From NCBI GenBank assembly GCA_018267925.1, contig JAFDXO010000165.1, forward strand, positions 1 through 64,000: a DNA stretch of 64,000 nucleotides, in the 5' to 3' direction. The notes beneath the pieces were generated by a model that was not told where the DNA came from, searched no databases, and was given only the letters and a program-made list of their open reading frames with translations. Below are positions 42,515 through 50,675 of this stretch, one piece after another. Source of the stretch: Bacteroidota bacterium (GTDB taxonomy: Bacteria; Bacteroidota; Bacteroidia; Chitinophagales; Chitinophagaceae). The position numbers and the translations under genes were made by a program. Position 1 is the first letter of the stretch. Each line of letters starts with the position of its first letter.

Positions 42515-45297
42515 TATAAATTTCCAAACAAAGAAACGGATTTTATCACCAGACCAGTAGTTTGCATCTGAACGGTTATACAATCAGGTTGACACACATA
42601 CCAGTTATACTGTGTGCTTACCGGAACAAGATAAAAGGCACTTTTTTGATCTGAAACCCAAAAGCTGAATGCTCCCCTTTCTTTTCCATTTTGGAAATAA
42701 GCGGTTTTCAGCATTTGTGATTTACCCGTGTTGTTCTCTAAGTCAATTTTTATATAATTCCCATTTATCTTTGAAAAATGGGGTGGAAGTTGCCAATTTC
42801 CGTTGGTGTCTTTTTTTAAGAAAATACCCTGTGTGTCAATATTGGATTTTCCTTTTGCCCATAAATAGGCTAACTTCTGAATGTCGAAATGTTCGGTTTC
42901 GTATATTATGCTATCAGGTAAATGGATGGTATTGTCCAGTGCTAAAATTTTAATATCCTTTTTAAGCCATAGGTATTTTCCGTCCATTACACCCAGTGGA
43001 CGGTAATGATTAAAAATATAGTTGGCAATTTTATGGTAGCGTATCGTGTTTTCTACACCGTCTGTTTTGTCAAAGAAATCATGTTTGGGGTAAGATGAAA
43101 AGATGGCAATCGGCAAGTACATTGTGTTCAGTTGCTTCAAATCTCGTTCTTGCGTGGACGCTGTTACCATATTTTGAATATACTGACAAAAATAACCCGG
43201 TACTTGACGCTGAAGAGTATAATAAAGTAGCGGAGTGTTAGACATGTCAATAAAACTTGCATCCGCAGGAAAGTTTACATTCATAAATTTTCTGAAACCG
43301 GCATATATAGTTTTGTATTCTTCGGAACCTGAATGCCTTGATGGGCTGGTTTTTTCATCTAAAATATGTCTTTGGAAGATCTTGTTAAGTGCTTCATTGA
43401 TGAGCGGTTTATCTTCCTGCGGATGAGGTGTTTTGAATGCCATTAAAAATAAAAATCCAACAATGCTAAAAATCCATAGCTTATGTTTTTTTACACGATA
43501 GAAAACGATGAAACAATAAGGTATCAGAAAATAAAGAAAGGAAACAAAAAATTTATCTACACCCTCATTCCCAATTGTATGTCTAACCAATCCGCGCTGA
43601 AAATTTAAAACATAAACTATTGAGAAAAATATAATTATAATTAGGTCTTTTAGCGTTATTTTTTGAAGGCGATAGAAGTACCAACTGAGCATACTGAGAA
43701 ATATTACCACTATCGGCAGAAAGAAATAAGCCGTATGGAGATTGTAAGCATTTCCATTCATAATTTCACCAAAACCATGCGCCTGCGAAGCCCCGATATA
43801 TTCAAACGCACTCCTGAAATTGTCGGAGATGTGATGACCCGAAACTTGTAATATGCCCGCAACTCCGGCAGTGATTACTAATAAACTGATTAAGCTGAAC
43901 AAAGAAACTTTTCCAAGAGAAACCAGACTTTTATTTTCATAAGCCCACAACAATAAGCAAAGTGCAACTGCCGGGAATGCAACCACCGCATTATCAACAC
44001 GCCAAAATGTTGTCAATACAAGAGTAATTACTAAAAAGGCAAATCGCCCCCTAATAGGCTGACGCATATACCACGCCATAGCAAGAAAACACAATAAAAT
44101 CGGGAAATAATTGGCCGTAAAAATCAACTTGGGCAGAAAGGGAAAAAACAAAATGAAAAAAACTACTATCCAACCATTTTTAAAAACATGATGAAGAAAA
44201 CAATAAGTAACCGTATAGCTAAAAATCGAAACTAAAAACTCATAAACTAGAAAATCGAAACTGCCATTATAGCCAAATATGAAAAAATAAAGTGCGCCAT
44301 AAAACTGTTCAGATAGTAAATGAGAGCTGTAAAAATCCACTATCGGTATTTGGTTGAATTTGAAAATATTCATCATCGCATTAGCTGGATTGGCAAGCTC
44401 AAAATCTTCTATTGTCCAATTGCTGGTATGTTCATAGAAAACCGTTAACGATGCACAAATGACCAGCAATAACCCGACTTGGAATTTTGTTTTTCTGATT
44501 TCATTTGTCTTATGCCTTTTGAATCGAACTATTGACCAAATCCAAAACAGCACAAATAATATAGAATAAATGATGCCTTGATGTACGTTAATATTTCTTT
44601 TAAGAAAAAAATAATAGACCTCACTGCTCAGTGCAAATAATAAAGGAATAGCAAATAACGGCATGAAAACATAGAACAATCGGGCTATTGAACGATATTT
44701 TGATATACCGATAATGACCCCTAAGTACAAGATTGAAATAAGAATAAAGTCCCAAGATGGTACAAGGGGCAGTTTAAAAAAGTGTAGTGTGTCGGTAATT
44801 AATATATATCCGATTATGGCGGAAATGAGGGCAAAAACAATTTTGTCTTGGGTTAAATCAAGCTTGAGTTTAAGTTGCTTGGAGAAAATAATAAGCAGTA
44901 TAGTGGTAAAGGTAATTCCAATAAATACTCTGGAAATCTTTGACAAATCAGGCTCTGTTATTGAGGTAGCAACTATGGTGATGAGGCTTAAAGTTGCTAA
45001 GGCATTAATGAGAATTTTCTCTTTCGCTCTAAAGTATAAGTTGGATATTTCTCTAAAATATATAAGGCGAAATGTAAATAGACTTACGGCAAAAGTGATT
45101 CCTGCAAAATAAAACCTATGAATTCGAGCAGTTACATCAACCCCTTCATAAGTTGCAATTCCGATTATTCCGTCTTTTACGGTATCAAGTACAGTAAAGT
45201 AATTGTTATAAACAATCACAGCAGCCAATACGGATAACAATGCAGGAAATGCGATGTTTTTAATGCTCACATTGGTTGACGATGTTGAAAATTTCAT
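42514..45297 (-). CDS. Large polytopic membrane protein of unknown function
   Basis: 927 residues from the ATG at 45297. At least a dozen membrane helices fill residues 1-~640, then a soluble C-terminal domain of ~280 residues with short strands (NTIRYHKIANYIFNHYRPLG, DGKYLWLKKDIKIL). The layout resembles GT-C glycosyltransferases, but I see no clear catalytic motif. Coupling to a GT9 gene by overlapping stop and start suggests a role in surface glycan assembly. Codon use looks like its neighbours. Confidence 0.75.
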   Translation of the reverse strand: MKFSTSSTNVSIKNIAFPALLSVLAAVIVYNNYFTVLDTVKDGIIGIATYEGVDVTARIHRFYFAGITFAVSLFTFRLIYFREISNLYFRAKEKILINALATLSLITIVATSITEPDLSKISRVFIGITFTTILLIIFSKQLKLKLDLTQDKIVFALISAIIGYILITDTLHFFKLPLVPSWDFILISILYLGVIIGISKYRSIARLFYVFMPLFAIPLLFALSSEVYYFFLKRNINVHQGIIYSILFVLFWIWSIVRFKRHKTNEIRKTKFQVGLLLVICASLTVFYEHTSNWTIEDFELANPANAMMNIFKFNQIPIVDFYSSHLLSEQFYGALYFFIFGYNGSFDFLVYEFLVSIFSYTVTYCFLHHVFKNGWIVVFFILFFPFLPKLIFTANYFPILLCFLAMAWYMRQPIRGRFAFLVITLVLTTFWRVDNAVVAFPAVALCLLLWAYENKSLVSLGKVSLFSLISLLVITAGVAGILQVSGHHISDNFRSAFEYIGASQAHGFGEIMNGNAYNLHTAYFFLPIVVIFLSMLSWYFYRLQKITLKDLIIIIFFSIVYVLNFQRGLVRHTIGNEGVDKFFVSFLYFLIPYCFIVFYRVKKHKLWIFSIVGFLFLMAFKTPHPQEDKPLINEALNKIFQRHILDEKTSPSRHSGSEEYKTIYAGFRKFMNVNFPADASFIDMSNTPLLYYTLQRQVPGYFCQYIQNMVTASTQERDLKQLNTMYLPIAIFSSYPKHDFFDKTDGVENTIRYHKIANYIFNHYRPLGVMDGKYLWLKKDIKILALDNTIHLPDSIIYETEHFDIQKLAYLWAKGKSNIDTQGIFLKKDTNGNWQLPPHFSKINGNYIKIDLENNTGKSQMLKTAYFQNGKERGAFSFWVSDQKSAFYLVPVSTQYNWYVCQPDCITVQMQTTGLVIKSVSLFGNL

Positions 45298-45387
45298 ATT
45301 GAAATGTAAACATGGGAAGGTTTGTAAGCAAATCAAAAAATAACAACCTGAGAATTTTAGGTATTCGATGCAGTTTTTGAGAAAATA

Positions 45388-46326
45388 CTAACCCTTTAAA
45401 TGGGTAAGCATTTCATTTGCCATCTTCCTCAAATCAAATTCGGGCTTCCATCCCCAATCAGATGTAGCCGCGCTATCATCAATACTTTGTGGCCATCCCT
45501 CGGCTATTTTTTGACGAAAATCGGGGGCATAGTCTATGGTGAAATTAGGAATATGGGTGCGTATTTCGGCGGCAATTTCTTCAGGTGAAAAACTCATGGC
45601 ACTCACATTATAAGACATGCGAGATTTTATTTTCTCACTCGGGCTTTCCATAAGCTCAATAGTAGCACGAATGGCATCATCCATGTACATCATAGGAAGG
45701 TAGGTTCCCTTGTCTAAAAATGAGGTATAGTGCCCACTACGCAATGCTTCATGAAAAATTTCGATAGCATAATCTGTGGTTCCACCGCCAGGTGCAGATT
45801 TCCAACTTATCAAACCGGGATAACGAAGGCTACGAACATCAAGCCCCCAGCGATCGTTGTAGTATTGACACCATAGTTCTCCGGCATATTTACTAATTCC
45901 ATAAACAGTTTGCGGCTCAATAATTGTTTTTTGAACTGTGTTTTGTTTAGGTGTGCTTGTTCCGAAAACAGCTATTGAACTGGGCCAATAAATTTTGTGA
46001 AGTTTTTCTTGCACGCCTATGTCCAACAATTGCATCAGGCTTTGCATATTGATGTCCCAAGCACGCTTAGGATCTTTTTCGCCGGTGGCAGAAAGCACCG
46101 CTGCCAGCAAATACACTTGTGTGATTTTTTCTTTTCGGATTATTTCGAGTAGTGCCGAGGCATCCATGGCGTTTAGTATGGCGTAGGGTCCGGTACCTTT
46201 CAGCAATTCGTGTTCATCTCGAATATCTGTTGCTATGACTTGTTGATTGCTGTATTCCTTTCGTAAGGCCAGTGTCAATTCAACGCCAATCTGTCCACAC
46301 GCGCCTATAATGAGAATCTTTTCCAT
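45388..46326 (-). CDS. L-threonine 3-dehydrogenase, SDR type
   Basis: 312 residues. An extended short-chain dehydrogenase like GalE. NAD loop GACGQIGVELT at 7-17, and YGISKYAGELW with the Tyr-x-x-x-Lys pair. The stretch SLRYPGLISWKSAPGGGTTD, TYLPMMYMDDAIRATIELM, SYNVSAMSFSPEEIAAEI and WPQSIDDSAATSDWGW closely follow the non-zinc threonine dehydrogenases of bacteria and animals. It oxidises threonine to 2-amino-3-ketobutyrate, which is then cleaved to glycine. The Kbl partner is not in the window. Confidence 0.88.
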   Translation of the reverse strand: MEKILIIGACGQIGVELTLALRKEYSNQQVIATDIRDEHELLKGTGPYAILNAMDASALLEIIRKEKITQVYLLAAVLSATGEKDPKRAWDINMQSLMQLLDIGVQEKLHKIYWPSSIAVFGTSTPKQNTVQKTIIEPQTVYGISKYAGELWCQYYNDRWGLDVRSLRYPGLISWKSAPGGGTTDYAIEIFHEALRSGHYTSFLDKGTYLPMMYMDDAIRATIELMESPSEKIKSRMSYNVSAMSFSPEEIAAEIRTHIPNFTIDYAPDFRQKIAEGWPQSIDDSAATSDWGWKPEFDLRKMANEMLTHLKG

Positions 46327-46380
46327 GAAAAATTATGTTGCTAACAATTGCGATTTATATTGGTTGGTACAGAATGAGAC

Positions 46381-47493
46381 TTATTTATTTTGTTCAATCA
46401 ATTGAATAAAGTTGTTGAATAAATATCGAGAGTCATGGGGTCCCGGTGTGCTTTCAGGATGGTATTGTACTGAAAATGCCGGCTTGTTTTTAACTCGTAG
46501 TCCTTCGATTGAGCCGTCGTTTAAGTTGATATGGGTTACTTCAATTTCTTGAGATTGTTGAGCCGCTTTTTCATCTACACCAAAGCCATGATTTTGAGTC
46601 GTGATTTCAGATTTTCCGGTTATTAGGTTTTTTACCGGATGATTTAAACCTCTATGTCCATGGTGCATTTTAAACGTGGGTACATCATATGCTCTTGCTA
46701 ATAATTGATGCCCTAAACAAATGCCAAATAATGGTTTTTCAGAAGCTAAAATTTCTTTTATCGTAGATACCGCATAGTCCATTGAACCCGGATCGCCCGG
46801 TCCGTTTGAAATGAAGATTCCATCGGGCTTGAAGGCAAATATTTCGGTGGCAGAAGAAGTGCCGGGAAAAACTTTTAGATAGGCATCATGAGAAGAAAGC
46901 AAATGCAACATACTTTGTTTTACGCCAAAATCAAGTACTGAAATTCTATACTTTGCATTTTCGTTTCCAAAAAAATAAGGCTCCTTGGTTGTTACTTCTT
47001 TTGTCAGGTCAAGCCCACGCATATTGGGCACTTTGTCCAACTCTTTTTTCAAATCGGTTTTTTCCATTAACTCCGTTGTGACAATCGCATTCATGGCACC
47101 TTTACTGCGAATGTGTTGTACCAATGCTCGGGTATCTACATCATAAATGGCTACAATACCATTTTGAATTAGATATTCTTCCAAACTCGCATCAGCCATC
47201 ATTCGACTATATCGGTTGGAAATATTTTTACACACTAATGCTTTAATTTTTATTCCTCCGGACTCTACATCCTCTTTTTTTACACCATAGTTCCCTACAT
47301 AAGCCGTGTTCATGATGAGCACTTGCCCAAAATATGAAGGGTCAGTAAAAACTTCCTGATAGCCCGTCATGCCGGTGTTGAAGCACAATTCACCACCGCT
47401 TGTTCCGCTTGCTCCTAATGATTTTCCGGTAAAATAGGTTCCGTCTTCTAATAAAAGCCAAGCCGGTTTGTGCGGTGATTGAAGTGCAGCCAT
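46381..47493 (-). CDS. carA: Carbamoyl-phosphate synthase small subunit
   Basis: 370 residues from the ATG at 47493; an upstream start at 47550 is ruled out because a perfect -7 element lies within that extension. It releases ammonia from glutamine for carbamoyl phosphate used in arginine and pyrimidine synthesis. N-terminal domain: LLLEDGTYFTGKSLGASG, GELCFNTGMTGYQEVFTDPSY. Glutaminase: ISNGPGDPG, PLFGICLGHQLLA with the catalytic Cys, HRGLNHPV and the His of VQYHPESTPGPHD. carB is not adjacent in this window. Confidence 0.95.
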   Translation of the reverse strand: MAALQSPHKPAWLLLEDGTYFTGKSLGASGTSGGELCFNTGMTGYQEVFTDPSYFGQVLIMNTAYVGNYGVKKEDVESGGIKIKALVCKNISNRYSRMMADASLEEYLIQNGIVAIYDVDTRALVQHIRSKGAMNAIVTTELMEKTDLKKELDKVPNMRGLDLTKEVTTKEPYFFGNENAKYRISVLDFGVKQSMLHLLSSHDAYLKVFPGTSSATEIFAFKPDGIFISNGPGDPGSMDYAVSTIKEILASEKPLFGICLGHQLLARAYDVPTFKMHHGHRGLNHPVKNLITGKSEITTQNHGFGVDEKAAQQSQEIEVTHINLNDGSIEGLRVKNKPAFSVQYHPESTPGPHDSRYLFNNFIQLIEQNK

Positions 47494-47508
47494 AAAAATA
47501 AAATTGTG

Positions 47509-47516
47509 CAAAAGTA
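47509..47516 (-). promoter_or_regulatory. -7 promoter element TACTTTTG for carA
   Basis: Exact TAnnTTTG on the minus strand, 15 bases before the ATG at 47493. A TTTG at 47537-47534 on the same strand, 21 bases further up, may be the -33 part. Confidence 0.65.
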
Positions 47517-47664
47517 GTTGAAAAGACTGACGACAAAAAGTACAATTCAAGAAGGTTTTTGAAGGATGTACTTTTTTTATTCATGTACTTTAAAATTTAT
47601 TAATCGTTTCGCTCAGCTTGTTATTTGTTTGACACACTGAAATCAACCCATCTTCAAATAAAAA

Positions 47665-47696
47665 TTTGGATAGAAAAATGAGAAGCTATAATTTTG
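47665..47696 (+). promoter_or_regulatory. Promoter of the SPFH-Arc unit, -33 TTTG and -7 TAATTTTG
   Basis: TTTG at 47665-47668 and an exact TAATTTTG at 47689-47696, 24 bases apart start to start. Transcription should begin near 47700-47703, inside the palindrome that follows. Confidence 0.75.
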
Positions 47697-47699
47697 ATA

Positions 47700-47719
47700 T
47701 TAAAATGACATCATTTTAA
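47700..47719. promoter_or_regulatory. Candidate operator: perfect 20-base palindrome at the start site
   Basis: Nine-base arms TTAAAATGA and TCATTTTAA flank the centre CA. It begins 3 bases after the -7 element and ends 12 bases before the ATG of the SPFH gene. The second gene of this unit encodes an Arc-type DNA-binding protein, a class that binds such palindromes. Confidence 0.6.
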
Positions 47720-47731
47720 AAACTAAATTTT

Positions 47732-48595
47732 ATGGAAAAAATTTCTCGCCCAATGAACGGCTATCTCGCCCTCCTGTTGTCTATATTGCTGCTTGCAGTT
47801 AGTATCTATTGTTTTTCTTTAGTTGAGCACCATATAGAGATGTTATGGGTAGCCATACCGGGCATTTTGATCACTATTTTTTTGTGGAAAGGATTGATGA
47901 TCGTGCAACCCAATCATGCACGGGTGTTGAACTTTTTTGGTAAGTATGTTTCTTCTATTAAGGAGAACGGATTGTTTTTTGTCAATCCGCTATATGCAAC
48001 TTTCAAATTGTCATTGAGAGCACAAAATTTAGCAACCCCCACACTAAAAGTGAATGACAAGATGGGCAACCCAATAGAAATTGCGGCTGTAATCGTTTGG
48101 CAAATTAAGGACACCTACAAGTCAGTTTATGAAGTGGCTGATTATCTAACTTATGTTCGAACCCAAAGCGAGGCGGCAGTCAGAAACCTGGCAACGAGTT
48201 TTGCTTATGATAATATTGAAGATGAAAGTGCAACTATTACCCTTCGAGATGGTGGACAACGAGTAAATGAGCTACTGGAAAAAGAATTAACTGAGCGTTT
48301 AGGAACAGCAGGTATATCTATCATGGAAGCGCGAATCAGCCACTTGGCTTATGCCCCCGAAATTGCAGGAGCCATGTTGCAAAGGCAACAAGCAACGGCT
48401 ATTGTTGCGGCACGATATAAAATTGTGGAAGGTGCTGTGGGTATGGTGGAAATGGCGTTAGCAGAGTTGAGCAAGAAAAATATTGTGGAGCTTGATGAAG
48501 AAAAAAAAGCAACGATGGTCAGCAATTTGATGGTCGTACTTTGTGGCGAAAAAGCAGCACAACCGGTTTTAAATACGGGATCGTTATATCAATAA
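47732..48595 (+). CDS. SPFH/band 7 domain membrane protein
   Basis: 287 residues. Two membrane helices at the N-terminus (~11-29 and ~37-53), then an SPFH domain (~60-220): HARVLNFFGKYVSSIKENGLFFVNPL, LKVNDKMGNPIEIAAVIVWQIKD, AAVRNLATSFAYDN. The C-terminal part (AEIAGAMLQRQQATAIVAARYKIVEGAV) is the flotillin-like helix that drives ring-like oligomers. Such proteins scaffold membrane microdomains and modulate proteases. A 59-residue Arc-type gene follows 13 bases after its stop. The pair has a strong promoter with a palindrome at the start site. Confidence 0.9.
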   Translation: MEKISRPMNGYLALLLSILLLAVSIYCFSLVEHHIEMLWVAIPGILITIFLWKGLMIVQPNHARVLNFFGKYVSSIKENGLFFVNPLYATFKLSLRAQNLATPTLKVNDKMGNPIEIAAVIVWQIKDTYKSVYEVADYLTYVRTQSEAAVRNLATSFAYDNIEDESATITLRDGGQRVNELLEKELTERLGTAGISIMEARISHLAYAPEIAGAMLQRQQATAIVAARYKIVEGAVGMVEMALAELSKKNIVELDEEKKATMVSNLMVVLCGEKAAQPVLNTGSLYQ

Positions 48596-48608
48596 TTGGC
48601 ATTGAACA

Positions 48609-48788
48609 GTGGCTGACAAGAAAAAAAATTTTGTGTTAAGAATAGACGAGGCTACATATAAAGCTTTGGAAAAATGGGCTGTAGATGAATTTAGAAGTGT
48701 CAATGGTCAGCTTGAGTGGTTAATTGACAAAGCATTAAAAGATGCGGGACGTAAAAAGTCTGATTTCAAAGCTAAAAAGCCTGAATGA
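48609..48788 (+). CDS. Arc-type ribbon-helix-helix DNA-binding protein
   Basis: 59 residues with a GTG start; an in-frame TGA two codons upstream leaves no earlier start. The sequence VLRIDEATYKALEKWA, then FRSVNGQLEWLIDKAL, follows the Arc/MetJ pattern of one DNA-reading strand and two helices, where N-Q-x-E-W-L-I is the dimer core. A Lys-rich tail follows. It lies 13 bases after the SPFH gene, so both are on one mRNA. By family it binds DNA as a dimer of dimers. The palindrome at 47700-47719 is the obvious candidate target. An alternative is an antitoxin-like partner of the SPFH protein. Confidence 0.85.
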   Translation: MADKKKNFVLRIDEATYKALEKWAVDEFRSVNGQLEWLIDKALKDAGRKKSDFKAKKPE

Positions 48789-48855
48789 GAATGACCGCTT
48801 TCTTGATTTTTTAAGTAAGTGAGCAGTTATTTTTTTTCATTCCAATATAGCCCGT

Positions 48856-48863
48856 TATTTTTG
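48856..48863 (+). promoter_or_regulatory. -7 promoter element TATTTTTG for dnaX
   Basis: Exact TAnnTTTG, 16 bases before the dnaX ATG. No -33 TTTG at the usual distance. Confidence 0.55.
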
Positions 48864-48879
48864 AACTGAACCTCATTCT

Positions 48880-50616
48880 ATGGCAGAGAATTATATCGTT
48901 TCCGCGAGAAAATATCGTCCACAAACTTTTGACACCGTTATCGGTCAAGAGCATATTACCACTACCCTAAAAAATGCCATTCGCCATCAGCATTTGGCAC
49001 ATGCTTACCTTTTTTGTGGACCAAGAGGAGTTGGGAAAACTACTTGTGCTCGTATTTTGGCTAAGACTATTAACTGTGAGCATCCCTCAGCTGAAATGGA
49101 AGCCTGCAATGAATGTAGCAGTTGTCAGAGTTTTAAAAACAATGCCTCTTTCAATATTTTTGAACTGGATGCAGCCAGCAATAATAGTGTAGAAGATATT
49201 CGAGAGTTGGTAAACCAAGTTCGATTTGCACCCCAGCAAGGTAAGTATAAAATCTACATTATAGATGAGGTGCACATGCTCAGTTCGCAGGCATTCAATG
49301 CGTTTTTGAAAACTTTGGAAGAACCACCTCCCTATGCCATTTTTATTTTGGCAACAACTGAAAAGCATAAAATATTACCAACCATTCTGAGCCGTTGTCA
49401 AATTTTTGACTTTAAGCGAATTACTACGCAGCATATAGTAGATCATCTGCAAGGAATTGCCACAAAGGAAGGAATGATTGCGCAGGAAGCTGCTTTACAC
49501 GTCATCGCTCAAAAGAGTGAAGGTTGTATGCGTGATGCGCTTTCCATGTTGGATCGCATAGCGGGTTTTACAAATGGACAACTAAGCTATGCAGCCACTA
49601 TGGAGCATCTGAATATGCTCGACGCTGATTTTTATTTCCAATTGGGAGATTGTTTACTTAGTCAAGATGTAAGTGGAACTTTATTGGCATTGGATCATGT
49701 GCTGGAAAGAGGATTTGAAGGAAATGTAATTATTGAAGGTTTAGCAGAGCACTTCAGAAATTTATTATTGTGTAAAGATCAGCGAATGGTGCGTTTATTA
49801 GAAGTGCCAAACGATCATAAACCCATTTATTTGGAAAAGGCAAATCAAGCACCGCCTTCTTTTATTATTTCTGCTCTGAATGTACTTAATGAAGCTGAAC
49901 TGAATTATAAAAATGCTTCCAATAAAAGACTGCACATTGAAATGTGTTTGATTCGGCTGTGTTATATTTTACAAGTTACATCAGGGCAAGCAGAAAAAAA
50001 AAAGTCTGAAGAATTAGTAGTCAAAAAAACAATACCCTCACCTCCGGTAGCGGAAAAGCCCACACCCCTTGCTACACAGCCGTTGTCCTCATATCAACCG
50101 CCTGCACCTCGACAAGAGATTGTAAATGCCGTTTCTGAACCATCACCCACACCACCGGTGGCAAGGCGTGTGGTAAAGACATTATTAGATGATATAGACG
50201 ATCTGGAAAAATCTTCGCAATTAAAAGTAGAAGAAAAAAAAACGTTAACCATAGAAATGGCTGTGGAGGCTTTTGAAATCTATAAACGGCAGCTTAAAGA
50301 AGATGGAAAAACAATGCTCTTTGCTCAGTTCTCTTCTATGTCGGTAGAATTAGCATCCGATGATGAAATTAGAATTGTCGCACCTTCCGATTTATCGGAG
50401 GAATATGCTAAAGAGCAGCGCAATCAACTTATTGATTTTTTTAGAGAAAAAACAGGTGTATTGGTTCGAGTAACAACAGAAGTGCGCATAGATGAATCCA
50501 ATATTCAAAATCAGCCGACCGTACTTTCAAAATCAGATTTGTTGCAGGTAATGATGGAGCATAATCCAGCCTTGGCTTCTTTAAAAGAAAAATTGAATCT
50601 GAATATAGAATACTGA
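48880..50616 (+). CDS. dnaX: DNA polymerase III subunits gamma and tau
   Basis: 578 residues, the clamp-loader motor of the replisome. Walker A is GPRGVGKT at 47-54. A zinc site follows (CEHPSAEMEACNECSSC). Walker B is IYIIDEVHML, and sensor I lies in FILATTEKHKILPTILSRCQ. Domain III ends near 370. A Pro/Val-rich linker (~375-440) leads to a C-terminal tau-type domain. A run of ten A at 49994-50003 (codons 372-375, Glu-Lys-Lys-Lys) marks exactly the end of domain III. A -1 shift there meets TGA at 50007 and a +1 shift meets TAG at 50015, so a short gamma form of about 376 residues could be made by slippage. Confidence 0.95.
   Translation: MAENYIVSARKYRPQTFDTVIGQEHITTTLKNAIRHQHLAHAYLFCGPRGVGKTTCARILAKTINCEHPSAEMEACNECSSCQSFKNNASFNIFELDAASNNSVEDIRELVNQVRFAPQQGKYKIYIIDEVHMLSSQAFNAFLKTLEEPPPYAIFILATTEKHKILPTILSRCQIFDFKRITTQHIVDHLQGIATKEGMIAQEAALHVIAQKSEGCMRDALSMLDRIAGFTNGQLSYAATMEHLNMLDADFYFQLGDCLLSQDVSGTLLALDHVLERGFEGNVIIEGLAEHFRNLLLCKDQRMVRLLEVPNDHKPIYLEKANQAPPSFIISALNVLNEAELNYKNASNKRLHIEMCLIRLCYILQVTSGQAEKKKSEELVVKKTIPSPPVAEKPTPLATQPLSSYQPPAPRQEIVNAVSEPSPTPPVARRVVKTLLDDIDDLEKSSQLKVEEKKTLTIEMAVEAFEIYKRQLKEDGKTMLFAQFSSMSVELASDDEIRIVAPSDLSEEYAKEQRNQLIDFFREKTGVLVRVTTEVRIDESNIQNQPTVLSKSDLLQVMMEHNPALASLKEKLNLNIEY
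49994..50009 (+). promoter_or_regulatory. Possible programmed slippage site in dnaX (A10 run)
   Basis: Ten A in a row at 49994-50003. The -1 frame has TGA at 50007-50009, one codon after the run; the +1 frame has TAG at 50015-50017. In E. coli dnaX a slippery A-rich site makes gamma by -1 frameshift, and in Thermus dnaX a run of A does so by transcript slippage. The position after domain III fits the same use. Confidence 0.55.
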
Positions 50617-50663
50617 TACTCAGTTTGTCATCACCATTTTATGCTCATTTTTAAAGGTTGCCT

Positions 50664-50671
50664 TACTTTTG
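50664..50671 (+). promoter_or_regulatory. -7 promoter element TACTTTTG for the C45 hydrolase
   Basis: Exact TAnnTTTG ending 4 bases before the ATG at 50676. The open frame that begins at 50658 overlaps the element, so 50676 is the real start and the mRNA is likely leaderless. Confidence 0.6.
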
Positions 50672-50675
50672 CACT

